Assembly (NCBI RefSeq): GCF_963682185.1
Contig: NZ_OY821667.1
Location: 2,554,501 to 2,618,500 of the forward strand
From: an uncultured Cohaesibacter sp.
Lineage (GTDB): Bacteria; Pseudomonadota; Alphaproteobacteria; Rhizobiales; Cohaesibacteraceae
Direction: 5' to 3'
Length of the DNA: 64,000 bases
In this document: in pieces, positions 1 to 9,606 of the stretch
Layout of the letters: every line of letters begins with the position of its first letter
Position numbering within the stretch: the stretch's first letter is position 1
Notes under the pieces: model-generated
What the model was told of the DNA's origin: nothing
Databases searched by the model: none
The model's input: the letters and a program-made list of their open reading frames with translations, nothing else
Made by a program: the position numbers and the translations under genes

Positions 1-728
1 GGTTTACCATAGGATGGTGCTTCAGAAACGCGCACATTGCGTGGGATAATCGTCTCATAAACTTTATCCCCCATATGCTCACGCACATCTTCAACCACCT
101 GATTGGACAGATTATTCCGACTATCATACATGGTCATCACAATACCATGGATAGAAAGTTCAGGGTTCAGGGCACCTTTGACCTGATTCACAGTCTGAAT
201 GAGCTGGGTCAAACCTTCAAGCGCGAAAAACTCGCATTGCAGCGGAACAAGAATGGAATGCGCTGCCGCCATCGCATTGATGGTCAAAAGGTTTAGAGAC
301 GGAGGACAATCGATCAACACATAGGTGAAGCGCTTTTCCTCTGGAATTTCATCACCCATTTTTCCGTGCGTTTCGATGGCCTTGCGCAAACGGAAAGCGC
401 GATCCTTATCACCCGAAATTTCTTGTTCAAGCCCAAGAAGATCCATTGTCGAAGCCGCAACAGACAGACGCGGCACGGCAGTCGGGATGGCAGCTTCCAT
501 CAGCGTTGCTTCATTGAGAAGCAATTCCGCGGTAGAAACCTGACGCGCCTTACGATCAATGCCCAATCCGGTACTGGCGTTGCCCTGAGGATCGACATCC
601 ACGATGAGAACCGTTTCTCCAATCGCCGCCAAAGCGGTACCCAAATTGATTGCAGTTGTTGTTTTCCCTACGCCGCCCTTCTGATTAGCAAGAGTCAGAA
701 CGCGGGGAGATTCAGGTAGTGAACTCAT
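1..728 (-). CDS. parA: Chromosome-partitioning ATPase ParA (partial, C-terminus outside window)
   Basis: The reverse strand from 728 reads as a ParA/Soj ATPase and runs off the left edge after about 242 codons. The deviant Walker A (KGGVGKT, residues 17-23) follows a short N-terminus, and the DVDPQGN and DCPP motifs of the family can be read further on. ParA forms ATP-dependent gradients that move ParB-parS complexes during origin segregation. It lies 28 bp downstream of rsmG on the same strand, in the classic mnmG-rsmG-parA-parB order, so parB is expected just beyond position 1. The parS-like sites in this window are its expected partner sites. The start is the first ATG before the conserved N-terminus. 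Confidence 0.95.
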   Translation of the reverse strand, partial: MSSLPESPRVLTLANQKGGVGKTTTAINLGTALAAIGETVLIVDVDPQGNASTGLGIDRKARQVSTAELLLNEATLMEAAIPTAVPRLSVAASTMDLLGLEQEISGDKDRAFRLRKAIETHGKMGDEIPEEKRFTYVLIDCPPSLNLLTINAMAAAHSILVPLQCEFFALEGLTQLIQTVNQVKGALNPELSIHGIVMTMYDSRNNLSNQVVEDVREHMGDKVYETIIPRNVRVSEAPSYGK

Positions 729-756
729 AAAGTGGCCTCACTTCGCATTTGTTTCA

Positions 757-1404
757 CTATGCGTTTTTGGGTGATAAGCGGCGCAGAATAACGATCCGCG
801 CTTCGGGATCCGTTCTGCTCACTTGTTGTACCAGATCTATATTCCAGCTAACACTGGCCTCTCGCAATTCTCGATCAAAGTCCCGACCTTTGTGGAAAAC
901 ACCCACACAAGTTTCACAAATGTGGGGATGAACAAAAGAACAGAGTTTATCGAGAGAAGCGAGGGCTCGAGCACTAAAGGCATCCACCGGACCGGACCAA
1001 TCTTTCAACACCGATTCGATCCTGTCTCCATGCACAACAACATTGAGCCCCAACTCGCGAGCAACTGTCTTGAGAAACGCACCTTTCCGGCCATTGCTTT
1101 CGATCATATGGACCGAGTAATCCTCACCCGTATCATCCAGCAGAATAGCAGTCACCAGCCCCGGAAATCCGGCGCCAGACCCAAGATCAATCCAGTGGCG
1201 AGCTTGCGGATAAGCCGCATAGATCTGCACGCTGTCCGCTATGTGGCGCACCCAGATTTCATCAAGGGTTTTCGGAGCTACAAGATTCTGCGCTGGCTGC
1301 CACTTACGCACCAGAGCCTCGTAGCGTCCCAGCTTTTCCAGTGATTCACGTGAAACCGGAAGCATTGAATTGATCAACTCAATGCCACGTTCCTTAGCGT
1401 CCAT
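757..1404 (-). CDS. rsmG: 16S rRNA (guanine-527-N7)-methyltransferase RsmG
   Basis: A 215-residue protein matching RsmG/GidB in length and motifs. The SAM-binding loop DLGSGAGFPG lies at about residues 73-82, preceded by RHIADS at 53-58. The family methylates N7 of G527 in 16S rRNA in the cytoplasm. It sits between mnmG and parA on the same strand, 76 bp after mnmG. A parS-like site (1342-1357) lies inside the coding sequence. The ATG start has a GGAAAG-type ribosome site a few bases upstream. Confidence 0.96.
   Translation of the reverse strand: MDAKERGIELINSMLPVSRESLEKLGRYEALVRKWQPAQNLVAPKTLDEIWVRHIADSVQIYAAYPQARHWIDLGSGAGFPGLVTAILLDDTGEDYSVHMIESNGRKGAFLKTVARELGLNVVVHGDRIESVLKDWSGPVDAFSARALASLDKLCSFVHPHICETCVGVFHKGRDFDRELREASVSWNIDLVQQVSRTDPEARIVILRRLSPKNA
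1342..1357. promoter_or_regulatory. parS-like ParB binding site inside rsmG
   Basis: The 16-mer TGATTCACGTGAAACC matches the parS consensus (TGTTTCACGTGAAACA) at 14 of 16 positions and keeps the CACGTG core with GAAAC on the right. It lies within the 5' part of rsmG. Confidence 0.75.
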
Positions 1405-1480
1405 ATGATCTTTCCATTCCCTTCAAACCGTCTGTAGGAGCGCAGCACCCTGCCCGCCTGAAAGCCGGTATCTATCAATA

Positions 1481-3325
1481 TTACATACGCTTGCTATGTG
1501 CCAAAACAAGCGTCAAAGCCGCTGGCGTCATTCCATCGATACGCGAGGCCTGCCCAAGAGTCTGCGGACGGACATGATTAAGCTTCTGCTTTAATTCGTT
1601 GGACAGTCCGTTGATATCTTCAAAGACAAGACTAGATGGAATCACCAAGGCCTCATCCTTCTTGAAGGTCTCGATATCATCAGTCTGCTTTTTCATATAG
1701 ACCTGATAGAGCGCTTCGATCTCAAGCTGCTTGCGCACCTTGGGCGAAAAATTCCCAAATTCGGACCACACTTCGGTCAAGCGATCGAGGGTTAAATCCG
1801 GATAAGCCAGAAGCTCATAGGCTGTGCGGCGCTGACCGTCCTTGTTGATTTTAAGACCCACCCGTTCCGCTTCATTTGGCGTCAAACTCTTTTCCTGGGC
1901 CAGAGCTGTAATGGCCCGAAGCTCTTCCTTCTTCTGCCCGAAAGCCTTACGCCGCTCTTCGCCGATCAGACCCCATCCATCAGCCTTATCCGTCAAGCGC
2001 TGATCAGCATTGTCCGCGCGCAGAGAAAGACGATATTCCGCCCGCGAGGTAAACATCCGATAGGGTTCCATCACACCGCGTGTAATCAGGTCATCAATCA
2101 TCACACCGATATAGGCATCGGATCGTCCGAGAACCACACCATCCTGATCGCCACATTGACGCGCTGCATTCATGCCAGCAATCAAACCTTGAGCTCCTGC
2201 CTCTTCATAGCCGGTCGTCCCATTAATCTGACCTGCCAGATACAAGCCGGATACCCTCTTGGTTTCAAGCGTCGCCTTTAGCTCGGTCGGGTCAATATAG
2301 TCATATTCAATCGCGTAGCCATATTGCTTGATCTCGACATTCTCAAGTCCCGGGATAGACCGGATATAGGCATCCTGAACATCTTCCGGCAGCGAGGTCG
2401 AAATACCATTGGGATAGATCGTATCAACATCAAGTCCTTCAGGTTCAAGAAACACCTGATGCCCATCCCTATCACCAAAGCGATTGATTTTATCTTCGAT
2501 AGACGGACAATAGCGCGGCCCTACCCCTTCGATTTTACCCGAATACATCGCGGACTTATGGATATTCTCACGAATGATCTGGTGTGTTTTCGGCACGGTA
2601 CGGGTCACATGACAATCAATCTGCGGTGTCGTGATAGCATTCGTCAGGTAGGAAAAGGCGACAGGTTCATCATCCCCTGGCTGTGTACCAAGCGAGGAAT
2701 AATCAATTGTGTTGCCATTCAAGCGCGCCGGGGTCCCTGTCTTCAGCCGCCCCAATCGGAAATTCTCTGACATCAAACGCAAAGACAAATCATTGGCTGC
2801 CGGATCACCCATCCGACCAGCGGAAAAGCTCTTTTGCCCGATATGAATAAGTCCGCGCAGAAAGGTGCCTGTCGTCAAAACGACCGCACCGCAGGCTATT
2901 TCCTTACCGTCAGACAAGGTCACACTGGTCACGCGCCCCTCATCGATAGACATATCGGCAACTTCCCCATCGACAATAATAAGATTGGGAATGTCCGCCA
3001 GAAGCGCTTGCACCGCATTTCGATAGAGCTTGCGATCTTCCTGCGCACGCGGCCCCTGAACTGCAGGTCCCTTACGCCGATTGAGCAGACGAAACTGGAT
3101 CCCGCCTTTATCCGCAGCAAGCCCCATAACCCCGCCCAGAGCATCAATCTCACGAACGAGGTGACCCTTACCCAATCCGCCGATTGCCGGATTACAAGAC
3201 ATTACACCGATTGTCTGTCGACTATGGGTTACCAACGCAACCGTCGCACCAACACGCGCAGCGGCTGCTGCAGCTTCAGCACCTGCATGACCACCACCAA
3301 CAACCACTACATCAACTCGGTTCAT
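1481..3325 (-). CDS. mnmG: tRNA uridine-5-carboxymethylaminomethyl synthase subunit MnmG
   Basis: A 614-residue FAD protein of the MnmG/GidA family. The N-terminal dinucleotide fold carries [10 protein letters not shown] (about residues 10-19), followed by the family block [18 protein letters not shown] (44-61) and [11 protein letters not shown]. With MnmE it installs the cmnm5 group on wobble U34 of tRNAs. Its partner mnmE lies directly upstream on the same strand, separated by the parS cluster, and rsmG follows. Length is normal and no disruption is seen. The start [12 protein letters not shown] is typical. Confidence 0.97.
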   Translation of the reverse strand: MNRVDVVVVGGGHAGAEAAAAAARVGATVALVTHSRQTIGVMSCNPAIGGLGKGHLVREIDALGGVMGLAADKGGIQFRLLNRRKGPAVQGPRAQEDRKLYRNAVQALLADIPNLIIVDGEVADMSIDEGRVTSVTLSDGKEIACGAVVLTTGTFLRGLIHIGQKSFSAGRMGDPAANDLSLRLMSENFRLGRLKTGTPARLNGNTIDYSSLGTQPGDDEPVAFSYLTNAITTPQIDCHVTRTVPKTHQIIRENIHKSAMYSGKIEGVGPRYCPSIEDKINRFGDRDGHQVFLEPEGLDVDTIYPNGISTSLPEDVQDAYIRSIPGLENVEIKQYGYAIEYDYIDPTELKATLETKRVSGLYLAGQINGTTGYEEAGAQGLIAGMNAARQCGDQDGVVLGRSDAYIGVMIDDLITRGVMEPYRMFTSRAEYRLSLRADNADQRLTDKADGWGLIGEERRKAFGQKKEELRAITALAQEKSLTPNEAERVGLKINKDGQRRTAYELLAYPDLTLDRLTEVWSEFGNFSPKVRKQLEIEALYQVYMKKQTDDIETFKKDEALVIPSSLVFEDINGLSNELKQKLNHVRPQTLGQASRIDGMTPAALTLVLAHSKRM

Positions 3326-3485
3326 CCATATCCTCTTATGTCTTCAGCCAACATCGGACAGAGCATTATCATCGGCGCGAGCCCGAACGCCAAGAAGACC
3401 TTCCCTAAAGCGTTAACTCGCAGACCCCCAATTCTTCAGAACTTGTTTACATCTCACATGATAGCCTGAATCGGGTCGAAATTCA

Positions 3486-3630
3486 GGATTCACGTGAAAC
3501 ACGTCAAACCCGCAGATTTTCGCTATATAGCACGGATTCACGTGAAACTATTGGGATAAATTCCTCGTTTGATGATTCACGTGAAACAGAGTCAATCCTG
3601 AAATTAAAAAACTATGTTTCACGTGAAACG
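3486..3630. promoter_or_regulatory. Cluster of four parS-like sites between mnmG and mnmE
   Basis: Four 16-mers with a CACGTG core lie in this 310-bp gap (3326-3635): 3486-3501 GGATTCACGTGAAACA, 3534-3549 GGATTCACGTGAAACT, 3573-3588 TGATTCACGTGAAACA, 3615-3630 TGTTTCACGTGAAACG. The last two differ from the parS consensus by one base each. The last overlaps the approach to the mnmE stop codon. ParB nucleates here and spreads. I see no other element in the gap except the presumed mnmG promoter. Confidence 0.92.
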
Positions 3631-3635
3631 ATCCA

Positions 3636-4979
3636 CTATTTACCCACACAGAACTGTGAAAAAATTACACCGAGCATTTCCTCGACATCAATTCTTCCAG
3701 TGATCTTCCCCAGCTCATCCCCAGCCTGACGCAAGAATTCTGATCGAATTTCTATAGGCGACTCTGTATAGATAAGGGAATTATTAACATTATCCACACA
3801 GGAAAGCAGATATTTTCTGTGACGCTCACGGGTTATAAGCACATCTTCAGCCCCATCAAACAGGGATTCTATTTGTTTCACAAACGAATCGTAAAAGAAA
3901 TCCATCCCTTTGCCTGTTTTAACCGAGGCTGAAAAGACCATTTCCTTATCATCGCCTTTACCATTGGCATGAAACGGATCCGAATCGATTCGATCCTGTT
4001 TGTTAAACAGAACCATTCGTCGTGCGTGACTGCTCAGCTCCACCCGTTCCTCAGGATGAGTACCGTCCACAACTTCAATCAACAGATCCGCATTCTCGCT
4101 TTTTTCCAAAGCGCGACGTATCCCTTCCCGCTCGACGACATTGTCTGACTCTCTCAATCCAGCCGTATCAATCATCGTCACCGGATAGCCTTCGATATCC
4201 AGATGCAGTTCCAAAAGGTCACGTGTCGTGCCGGCTTCTTCAGTCACGATGGCCACATCCCGTTTGGCAAACCAATTGAGCAAGGACGACTTTCCCGCAT
4301 TGGGATGACCGGCAAGTACGACGGTCAATCCGTTGCGCAAGCGCTCCCCATGATCGGCCTTGGAAAGGTGGCGTTCGATATCAGCCTTCAACTCTTTCAG
4401 CTTTGGCCAGATTACATCGGAAATCGCGCCCGGAATATCTTCTTCATCAGAAAAATCCAGCTCTGCTTCAATCATGCTCCGTGCCTGAAGCAAGATCTCT
4501 CGCCAGCCATCAATGACACTCTTATGGGCTCCGCTCGCCTGACGGATTGCCTGTTTGCGCTGATTTTCCGTTTCGGCCTGAATGAGATCGGCCAAGCCCT
4601 CAACAGCTGTCAGATCATATTTCCCGTTCTCAAACGCCCGCCGTGTGAACTCCCCTGCTTCGGCCAGACGACAAGTTTCGAACCGACCCAGAATTTCAAG
4701 CATGGCCTTAACCACTGCCCGCCCGCCATGAAGATGAAACTCGACGGCTTCTTCACCAGTGAAGGATTTGGTGTCGGGAAAAACGATGACCAGTGCCTGG
4801 TCAATGATATCACCGCTATCGGGATCGGACAGATAACGCAAGGCTGCAAAACGCGGTTTGGGTTCCTTGTCGATCAGCTTGTTCATGACAAACCGCGCCT
4901 TGGGGCCGGACAAACGAATCACGGCAACACCAGCCGGAACCGCTCCGCTGGAAAGGGCAAAAATGGTATCTTGCGTCAT
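3636..4979 (-). CDS. mnmE: tRNA modification GTPase MnmE
   Basis: A 447-residue protein with the MnmE layout: an N-terminal tetrahydrofolate-binding domain, a helical domain interrupted by a G domain, and a C-terminal FCVGK tail (443-447) matching the C-[VI]-GK motif with the reactive Cys. G-domain motifs are GHPNAGKSS (224-232), DTAGLR (271-276) and NKQD (326-329). It works with MnmG on tRNA wobble uridine. It lies between rho and mnmG on the same strand. The four parS-like sites begin 6 bp beyond its stop. Confidence 0.97.
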   Translation of the reverse strand: MTQDTIFALSSGAVPAGVAVIRLSGPKARFVMNKLIDKEPKPRFAALRYLSDPDSGDIIDQALVIVFPDTKSFTGEEAVEFHLHGGRAVVKAMLEILGRFETCRLAEAGEFTRRAFENGKYDLTAVEGLADLIQAETENQRKQAIRQASGAHKSVIDGWREILLQARSMIEAELDFSDEEDIPGAISDVIWPKLKELKADIERHLSKADHGERLRNGLTVVLAGHPNAGKSSLLNWFAKRDVAIVTEEAGTTRDLLELHLDIEGYPVTMIDTAGLRESDNVVEREGIRRALEKSENADLLIEVVDGTHPEERVELSSHARRMVLFNKQDRIDSDPFHANGKGDDKEMVFSASVKTGKGMDFFYDSFVKQIESLFDGAEDVLITRERHRKYLLSCVDNVNNSLIYTESPIEIRSEFLRQAGDELGKITGRIDVEEMLGVIFSQFCVGK

Positions 4980-5211
4980 GAGATCAATCCCTGCGCCCCA
5001 AAAGCTGTGGGTCGCATGCTGTGCATTTGCAATGTTGATTGTTTCAGAACCGAATCCATCTGCATCAACCGGCCTGCCAAAAGGTCAGATCTACGCCAGT
5101 TATGCCGACCCGACCATCAGGCTGACAATCTGGTTATCCCATCGATTTCGCGGAAGATCCGAATATATCAAGAGCAGGTTTCTGGTGATCCAGAAGAGGA
5201 GATCACAAAAT

Positions 5212-5243
5212 GAAAGCCGCCCAACGACTGTCAGACGGCTTTC
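5212..5243 (-). terminator. Probable rho transcript terminator
   Basis: GAAAGCCG (5212-5219) pairs with CGGCTTTC (5236-5243) across a 16-base loop. On the minus strand the stem is followed by ATTTTGTG. It lies about 50 bp downstream of rho. The rest of the 316-bp gap 4980-5295 shows no gene that I can support. Confidence 0.55.
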
Positions 5244-5295
5244 TAATCTTTTACATGCGATTGGGCAAGCCCAATTTACAAGCGGATGCAGGACA

Positions 5296-6561
5296 TCAGG
5301 TATTCATATTGTCGAAGAATTCCGCATTGTCCTTTGTTGCACGCAATTTATCGAGCAGGAACTCGATGGCATCAACGTTGCTCATGGCACCAAGAATACG
5401 ACGCAGAACAAAGACCTTCTGCAGATCTTTCCTGTCGACCATAAGCTCTTCCTTACGGGTACCCGATTTGAGGATATCCATGGCAGGGAAGATACGCTTG
5501 TCGGAAACCTTGCGATCAAGAACGATTTCGGCGTTACCCGTGCCCTTGAATTCTTCGAAGATAACCTCGTCCATGCGACTACCCGTATCAATCAGGGCGG
5601 TGGCGATGATCGTTAGCGATCCACCTTCCTCGATATTACGGGCTGCACCAAAGAAGCGCTTCGGACGCTGCAACGCGTTGGCATCCACACCACCGGTCAA
5701 AACTTTACCGGAAGACGGAATAACCGTGTTGTAGGCACGCCCAAGACGCGTAATGGAATCGAGCAGAATAACCACATCACGGCCGTGTTCGACCAGACGC
5801 TTGGCCTTTTCGATCACCATTTCGGCAACCTGCACGTGACGGGAAGCTGGCTCATCAAACGTGGATGAGACTACTTCACCATTCACCGTCCGTTTCATGT
5901 CAGTCACCTCCTCGGGGCGCTCGTCAATGAGCAGCACGATAAGGCAACTGTCCGGATGGTTGGCAGTGATCGACTTGGCGATATTCTGCAACAGAACCGT
6001 TTTACCGGTACGCGGTGGCGCAACGATCAAGGCACGCTGTCCCTTGCCGAGCGGCGCAACCAGATCGATCACTCGACTGGACATGTCCTTCCCGGTTGGA
6101 TCAGTCGCCTCAAGTTTGAAGCGTTCATCAGGATGCAACGGCGTCAGGTTATCGAAATGAACCTTGTGACGCGCCTTGTCCGGATCTTCAAAGTTGACAG
6201 TATTCACCTTCAGAAGGGCAAAATAGCGTTCGCCTTCCTTCGGGCTGCGAATATGTCCTTCCACCGTATCCCCCGTACGCAAGGAAAAGCGCCGGATCTG
6301 GGAAGGTGAAATGTAGATGTCGTCCGGGCCAGGCAAATAGTTTGCATCTGGCGACCGCAGAAAACCGAAACCGTCCTGTAGTACCTCGACGACACCTTCG
6401 CCGATGATATCAGTTTCTTGTTCTGCAAGCTGTTTGAGGATCGCAAAAAGCAGCTCCTGCTTTCGCAGCGTACTGGCATTTTCGACCTCGAGCTCTTCAG
6501 CAAAATTCAGTAGCTCTGTCGGAGATTTTTTTTTGAGTTCTTTTAGTTTCATTTCGCGCAT
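5296..6561 (-). CDS. rho: Transcription termination factor Rho
   Basis: The start chosen is the ATG at 6561 (MREMKLKEL), giving 421 residues, the usual rhizobial length. An in-frame extension to 6618 is hydrophobic and unlike Rho. The order is an N-terminal Rho_N helix bundle, an OB-fold RNA-binding domain (FGFLRS, about 65-70), and a RecA-like ATPase with APPRTGKT (about 181-188). Rho is the hexameric RNA helicase that ends transcription. A hairpin terminator follows. The 266-bp leader to hemJ has no clear gene. Confidence 0.97.
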   Translation of the reverse strand: MREMKLKELKKKSPTELLNFAEELEVENASTLRKQELLFAILKQLAEQETDIIGEGVVEVLQDGFGFLRSPDANYLPGPDDIYISPSQIRRFSLRTGDTVEGHIRSPKEGERYFALLKVNTVNFEDPDKARHKVHFDNLTPLHPDERFKLEATDPTGKDMSSRVIDLVAPLGKGQRALIVAPPRTGKTVLLQNIAKSITANHPDSCLIVLLIDERPEEVTDMKRTVNGEVVSSTFDEPASRHVQVAEMVIEKAKRLVEHGRDVVILLDSITRLGRAYNTVIPSSGKVLTGGVDANALQRPKRFFGAARNIEEGGSLTIIATALIDTGSRMDEVIFEEFKGTGNAEIVLDRKVSDKRIFPAMDILKSGTRKEELMVDRKDLQKVFVLRRILGAMSNVDAIEFLLDKLRATKDNAEFFDNMNT

Positions 6562-6827
6562 AGCGAAACTCTCATATAAGGGATAAGCAACCAAGGGAAA
6601 AAGGTAGGAAGAAAACAAGGCACTGTTGTTTGTTATTGTGCCTCGCTAGAACCTTGGAAAACAAAGGAAAGAAAGCGTCTCCAAGGTATTCATCGTTAGA
6701 AACGATTTCGCGGAACATAGCTGCTTCGCATAGACTGGGCAAGCCCTGTGATACAAAAATATGTCGCAAGACCAGATGAAAGGGCCAAATTGAGACGAAT
6801 TGCTAGTCTCAAACCCCGAATTTGCCG

Positions 6828-7280
6828 TCAGTAAAAGGGTTTAACAACAGCAAGAATGACAATTGCCACCATCAACAGTGTGGGAACTTCGTTGAAATAA
6901 CGATAGTAGACATGGTCCTTGCGATTTTCATCAGCAGCAAAGACACGCACATAGCGTGCACACACCATATGGTAAGCGGTCATCAGGCTTACAAGAAGAA
7001 ACTTGATGTGCAGCCAAATGGCATCAGCAGTCCAAATGCCATGACCAAAGGCCAGCCACAAACCGAAAATCCAAGATGCAATCAGCGAAGGGTTCATGAT
7101 GCCCTTCAACAATTTGCGTTCCATGACCTTGAATATTTCAGATTTCTCGGACCCGACCTCAGACATTGCATGATAGACGAACAATCGCGGCAAATAGAAA
7201 ATCCCTGCCATCCATGTGATGACAGAGATGATATGCAGGGCCTTTGTCCACTCATAGGGAAGAAATTCCAGAAAATCCAT
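6828..7280 (-). CDS. hemJ: Protoporphyrinogen IX oxidase HemJ-type membrane protein
   Basis: About 150 residues with four hydrophobic segments. The opening FLPYEWTKALHIISVITWMAGIFYLPR region, with its conserved His and Arg, is the HemJ (UPF0093) pattern. HemJ oxidises protoporphyrinogen IX in the inner membrane, the penultimate step of haem synthesis in bacteria without HemG/HemY. It sits 57 bp downstream of hemE on the same strand, which fits the role. The ATG at 7280 (MDFLEF) has GAGGAC upstream and is preferred over the TTG at 7292. Confidence 0.93.
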   Translation of the reverse strand: MDFLEFLPYEWTKALHIISVITWMAGIFYLPRLFVYHAMSEVGSEKSEIFKVMERKLLKGIMNPSLIASWIFGLWLAFGHGIWTADAIWLHIKFLLVSLMTAYHMVCARYVRVFAADENRKDHVYYRYFNEVPTLLMVAIVILAVVKPFY

Positions 7281-7337
7281 TTCAGTCCTCAATTCACTTG
7301 AACAAAAGCCCGGTCATTTGCTCGTTCAAAACCACGC

Positions 7338-8369
7338 TTAGCCCCTATAGGAACGCACGCGCTGAATCAGTCGATGAACCAGATCGATATTGCCTTGCGG
7401 GGAGATACCATGACCCAGATTGAAAATAAAAGATCCATTGCTCCAGGACGCCATGATCCGGTCAATGGATTCATCCAGATGTCGTTCGTCAGACATCAAC
7501 AAGGTCGGATCCAGATTGCCCTGCAAAGCTACCTTCGGCTGCAAGACATCCCGCGCCCAGTCCAGTGGTACGGTCCAGTCCAACCCGATGGCATTTACGC
7601 CTGTGGCCTCAACAAAATCGACGAGCCGCACACCCGCCCCTTTTGGAAAACCGATAATCTTTGCGTCCGGAATTTGAGCGCGGACACCTGCCACGATTCT
7701 GGCGATGGGATCACGAGAAGCCGAAAGATAGAGCGCATCATCCAGCACACCTGCCCAGCTATCAAAAATCTGCACCGCATCGGCGCCTGATTGCAGCTGT
7801 TTGACCAGATAAAGAATAGACGCTTCGACCAGCACATCGATCAGGGCATGAAAAGCCTCTGGATGCTTGCGTGCAAACAAACGGGCGGGCGCCTGATCCG
7901 GCGTGCCATGCCCTGCGATCATATAGGTGGCAACGGTCCAGGGAGCACCACAAAATCCAAGAAAGGTGGTTTCCCCCGGTAGCCCTTCCCGAATCTTTCC
8001 AATTGCTTCGAAAACCGGTTTAAGATTCTCCAGAACGATCGAAGGATCAAGATCCTTGATTTCTTCAGGAGAGATCGGATCGAGCTGCGGTCCTTCCCCT
8101 TGAACAAACCTTACCGAACGCCCAAGTGCATCAGGAATCACGAGAATATCGGAAAACAGGATCGCTGCATCAAAGCCAAATCGACGAATGGGCTGAAGAG
8201 TTACTTCGCAAGCCAAATCAGGATTGTAGCAAAGGGAGAGAAAGCTTCCTGCCTCTGCCCTGGTGGCACGATATTCAGGAAGATACCTTCCCGCTTGCCT
8301 CATCAACCAGATCGGAGGAACTTTCTCAGTCTGGCCATTGAGCACGTTCATCAAGCGTCGATTGTTCAC
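7338..8369 (-). CDS. hemE: Uroporphyrinogen decarboxylase HemE
   Basis: A 343-residue protein with the HemE signature WLMRQAGRYLPEYR near residues 21-34 and a second block GFCGAPWTVATYM. It decarboxylates uroporphyrinogen III to coproporphyrinogen III in the cytosol. The start is a GTG at 8369 (MNNRRLMNVL) with GGAGA eight bases upstream; an ATG six codons later is possible. It is the last leftward gene before the proposed replication origin, an arrangement known from Caulobacter and Sinorhizobium. Confidence 0.97.
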   Translation of the reverse strand: MNNRRLMNVLNGQTEKVPPIWLMRQAGRYLPEYRATRAEAGSFLSLCYNPDLACEVTLQPIRRFGFDAAILFSDILVIPDALGRSVRFVQGEGPQLDPISPEEIKDLDPSIVLENLKPVFEAIGKIREGLPGETTFLGFCGAPWTVATYMIAGHGTPDQAPARLFARKHPEAFHALIDVLVEASILYLVKQLQSGADAVQIFDSWAGVLDDALYLSASRDPIARIVAGVRAQIPDAKIIGFPKGAGVRLVDFVEATGVNAIGLDWTVPLDWARDVLQPKVALQGNLDPTLLMSDERHLDESIDRIMASWSNGSFIFNLGHGISPQGNIDLVHRLIQRVRSYRG

Positions 8370-8581
8370 GAATTTTGTCTCCCCGTTTGCAGTCCGAATT
8401 GAGCACGATTCCCAACAAACTTCCTAATAAAATATTTAAGTTTTAGATTCTGTTTCTTCTTTTAGACCGTGGATTGTGGGAGTTATTTTTGGCCCACATA
8501 TTGCCCACAATGACTCTTGAACAACTGTGATTCAACAGTCGTTACCTTCTAGTAACTTTTAGGGACCAATGGGGACAAGTC

Positions 8582-8590
8582 TTATCGACA
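8582..8590 (+). promoter_or_regulatory. DnaA box candidate
   Basis: TTATCGACA differs from the strong DnaA box TTATCCACA by one base and lies in the hemE-maf gap. Confidence 0.6.
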
Positions 8591-8673
8591 GGCAGATTTC
8601 TGCGGAGTCTTCTGTGGCCAAATCTGGGGGTTATCTGGAGACAGAAATTGAGCAAAGTTTAACAAAGTGTGTA

Positions 8674-8688
8674 TTAACTGTTTGTTAA
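8674..8688. promoter_or_regulatory. CtrA box 1 in oriC
   Basis: TTAA CTGTTTG TTAA, an exact TTAA-N7-TTAA motif followed by C, the consensus for the cell-cycle regulator CtrA. Confidence 0.7.
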
Positions 8689-8741
8689 CTTCAGTAAACA
8701 GAGTGTTAATAAAACAGGCGTTGCTCAACTCAGCTTGGGGA

Positions 8742-8756
8742 TTAATAAATGGTTAA
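8742..8756. promoter_or_regulatory. CtrA box 2 in oriC
   Basis: TTAA TAAATGG TTAA followed by C: a second exact TTAA-N7-TTAA, 68 bp from the first. Confidence 0.7.
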
Positions 8757-8846
8757 CGGGCATGAAAAGCCAAGCTCGGGAAAAACGGCTTGATTATCCC
8801 CTGTTGCCCACACCCCCTGTTGAAGAATCGATTGTTGAAGCCGGTC

Positions 8847-8861
8847 TTAACCCTCTATTAA
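8847..8861. promoter_or_regulatory. CtrA box 3 in oriC
   Basis: TTAA CCCTCTA TTAA: a third exact TTAA-N7-TTAA, 105 bp from the second. It has A G rather than C after the second half-site on the plus strand. Confidence 0.65.
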
Positions 8862-9007
8862 GACAGTCTCATGACGGAAATTGCTGTTTTCCGGCCTTTT
8901 CAGCCTGTGTAAATCGTGACAGAGGGGAAAGATCCACAACAGCCGTTTTGTTTGACGCCTGCTTGCTCTAAAACTCGGATCATCTTCTCAACGGTTGGAC
9001 CTTTTTC

Positions 9008-9604
9008 ATGATTCCATTGATTCTAGCTTCCAAAAGTCAGGCTCGGGCACAGCTCTTGTCCAATGCCGGCCTTTCATTTGAGACATCGGTTGCGCAAATT
9101 GATGAGCGCGCCGCCGAACAGCCTCTATTGGCAGCAGGGGCTTCTCCTGCCGATATAGCAACCCTGCTTGCTCAGGTGAAAGCGACCGAGGTGTCCGTTC
9201 GCAATCCCGGTGCGCTGGTCATCGGAGCCGATCAGACATTGGGCTTTGGGGATAAACGCTTCAACAAACCAGAAGATGACGCTGCCGCGCGCCGCCAACT
9301 GCTGGAATTGGCCGGTCAGAGCCATCAGCTGAACTCAGCTGTGTCTTGTGCAAAAGATGGGGAAATCCTCTGGAGCCATGTTTCGACAGCCACCCTCACC
9401 ATGCGGCCATTGAGCCCGGAAGAGATCGGGCGCTATATGGCGCGCGTTGGCGATCAGGTGCGCTCCAGTGTCGGCTGTTACCAGTTGGAAGGGCTTGGCG
9501 TGCAATTGTTTGAAAAGATTGATGGCGACTATTTCACCATCCTCGGATTGCCCCTCCTCCCATTGCTCGGCTATTTGCGTGACCATCAGGGACTGGATTT
9601 CTAA
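9008..9604 (+). CDS. maf: Maf-like nucleotide pyrophosphatase
   Basis: A 198-residue Maf/HAM1-fold protein. The N-terminal [12 protein letters not shown] is a variant of the usual LAS-S-RR-LL loop, and GADQTL stands in the GAD motif. The family hydrolyses non-canonical or modified nucleoside triphosphates to monophosphates. It is the first rightward gene after oriC and the head of maf-aroE-coaE-dnaQ, an order conserved across alphaproteobacteria. It ends 2 bp before aroE, so translation is probably coupled. Confidence 0.9.
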   Translation: MIPLILASKSQARAQLLSNAGLSFETSVAQIDERAAEQPLLAAGASPADIATLLAQVKATEVSVRNPGALVIGADQTLGFGDKRFNKPEDDAAARRQLLELAGQSHQLNSAVSCAKDGEILWSHVSTATLTMRPLSPEEIGRYMARVGDQVRSSVGCYQLEGLGVQLFEKIDGDYFTILGLPLLPLLGYLRDHQGLDF

Positions 9605-9606
9605 TC

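Larger units (their letters stand above)
8395..9000. other. oriC: Putative chromosomal replication origin oriC
   Basis: The 638-bp gap between divergent hemE and maf contains no credible gene. It holds an AT-rich tract (8424-8464), a near-consensus DnaA box TTATCGACA (8582-8590), degenerate boxes TTGCCCACA (8501-8509 and 8804-8812), TTATCCCCT (8794-8802) and AGATCCACA (8930-8938), three TTAA-N7-TTAA CtrA boxes and six GANTC sites (8407, 8446, 8512, 8529, 8605, 8825). Genes on both sides point away from it, and parS-like sites flank it. The hemE location matches known alphaproteobacterial origins. Exact borders are inferred. Confidence 0.82.

Noticed and set aside
6562-6618. A longer Rho starting at 6618.
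   Set aside because: The extra 19 residues are hydrophobic and unlike the Rho N-terminus; 421 residues from 6561 is the family length.
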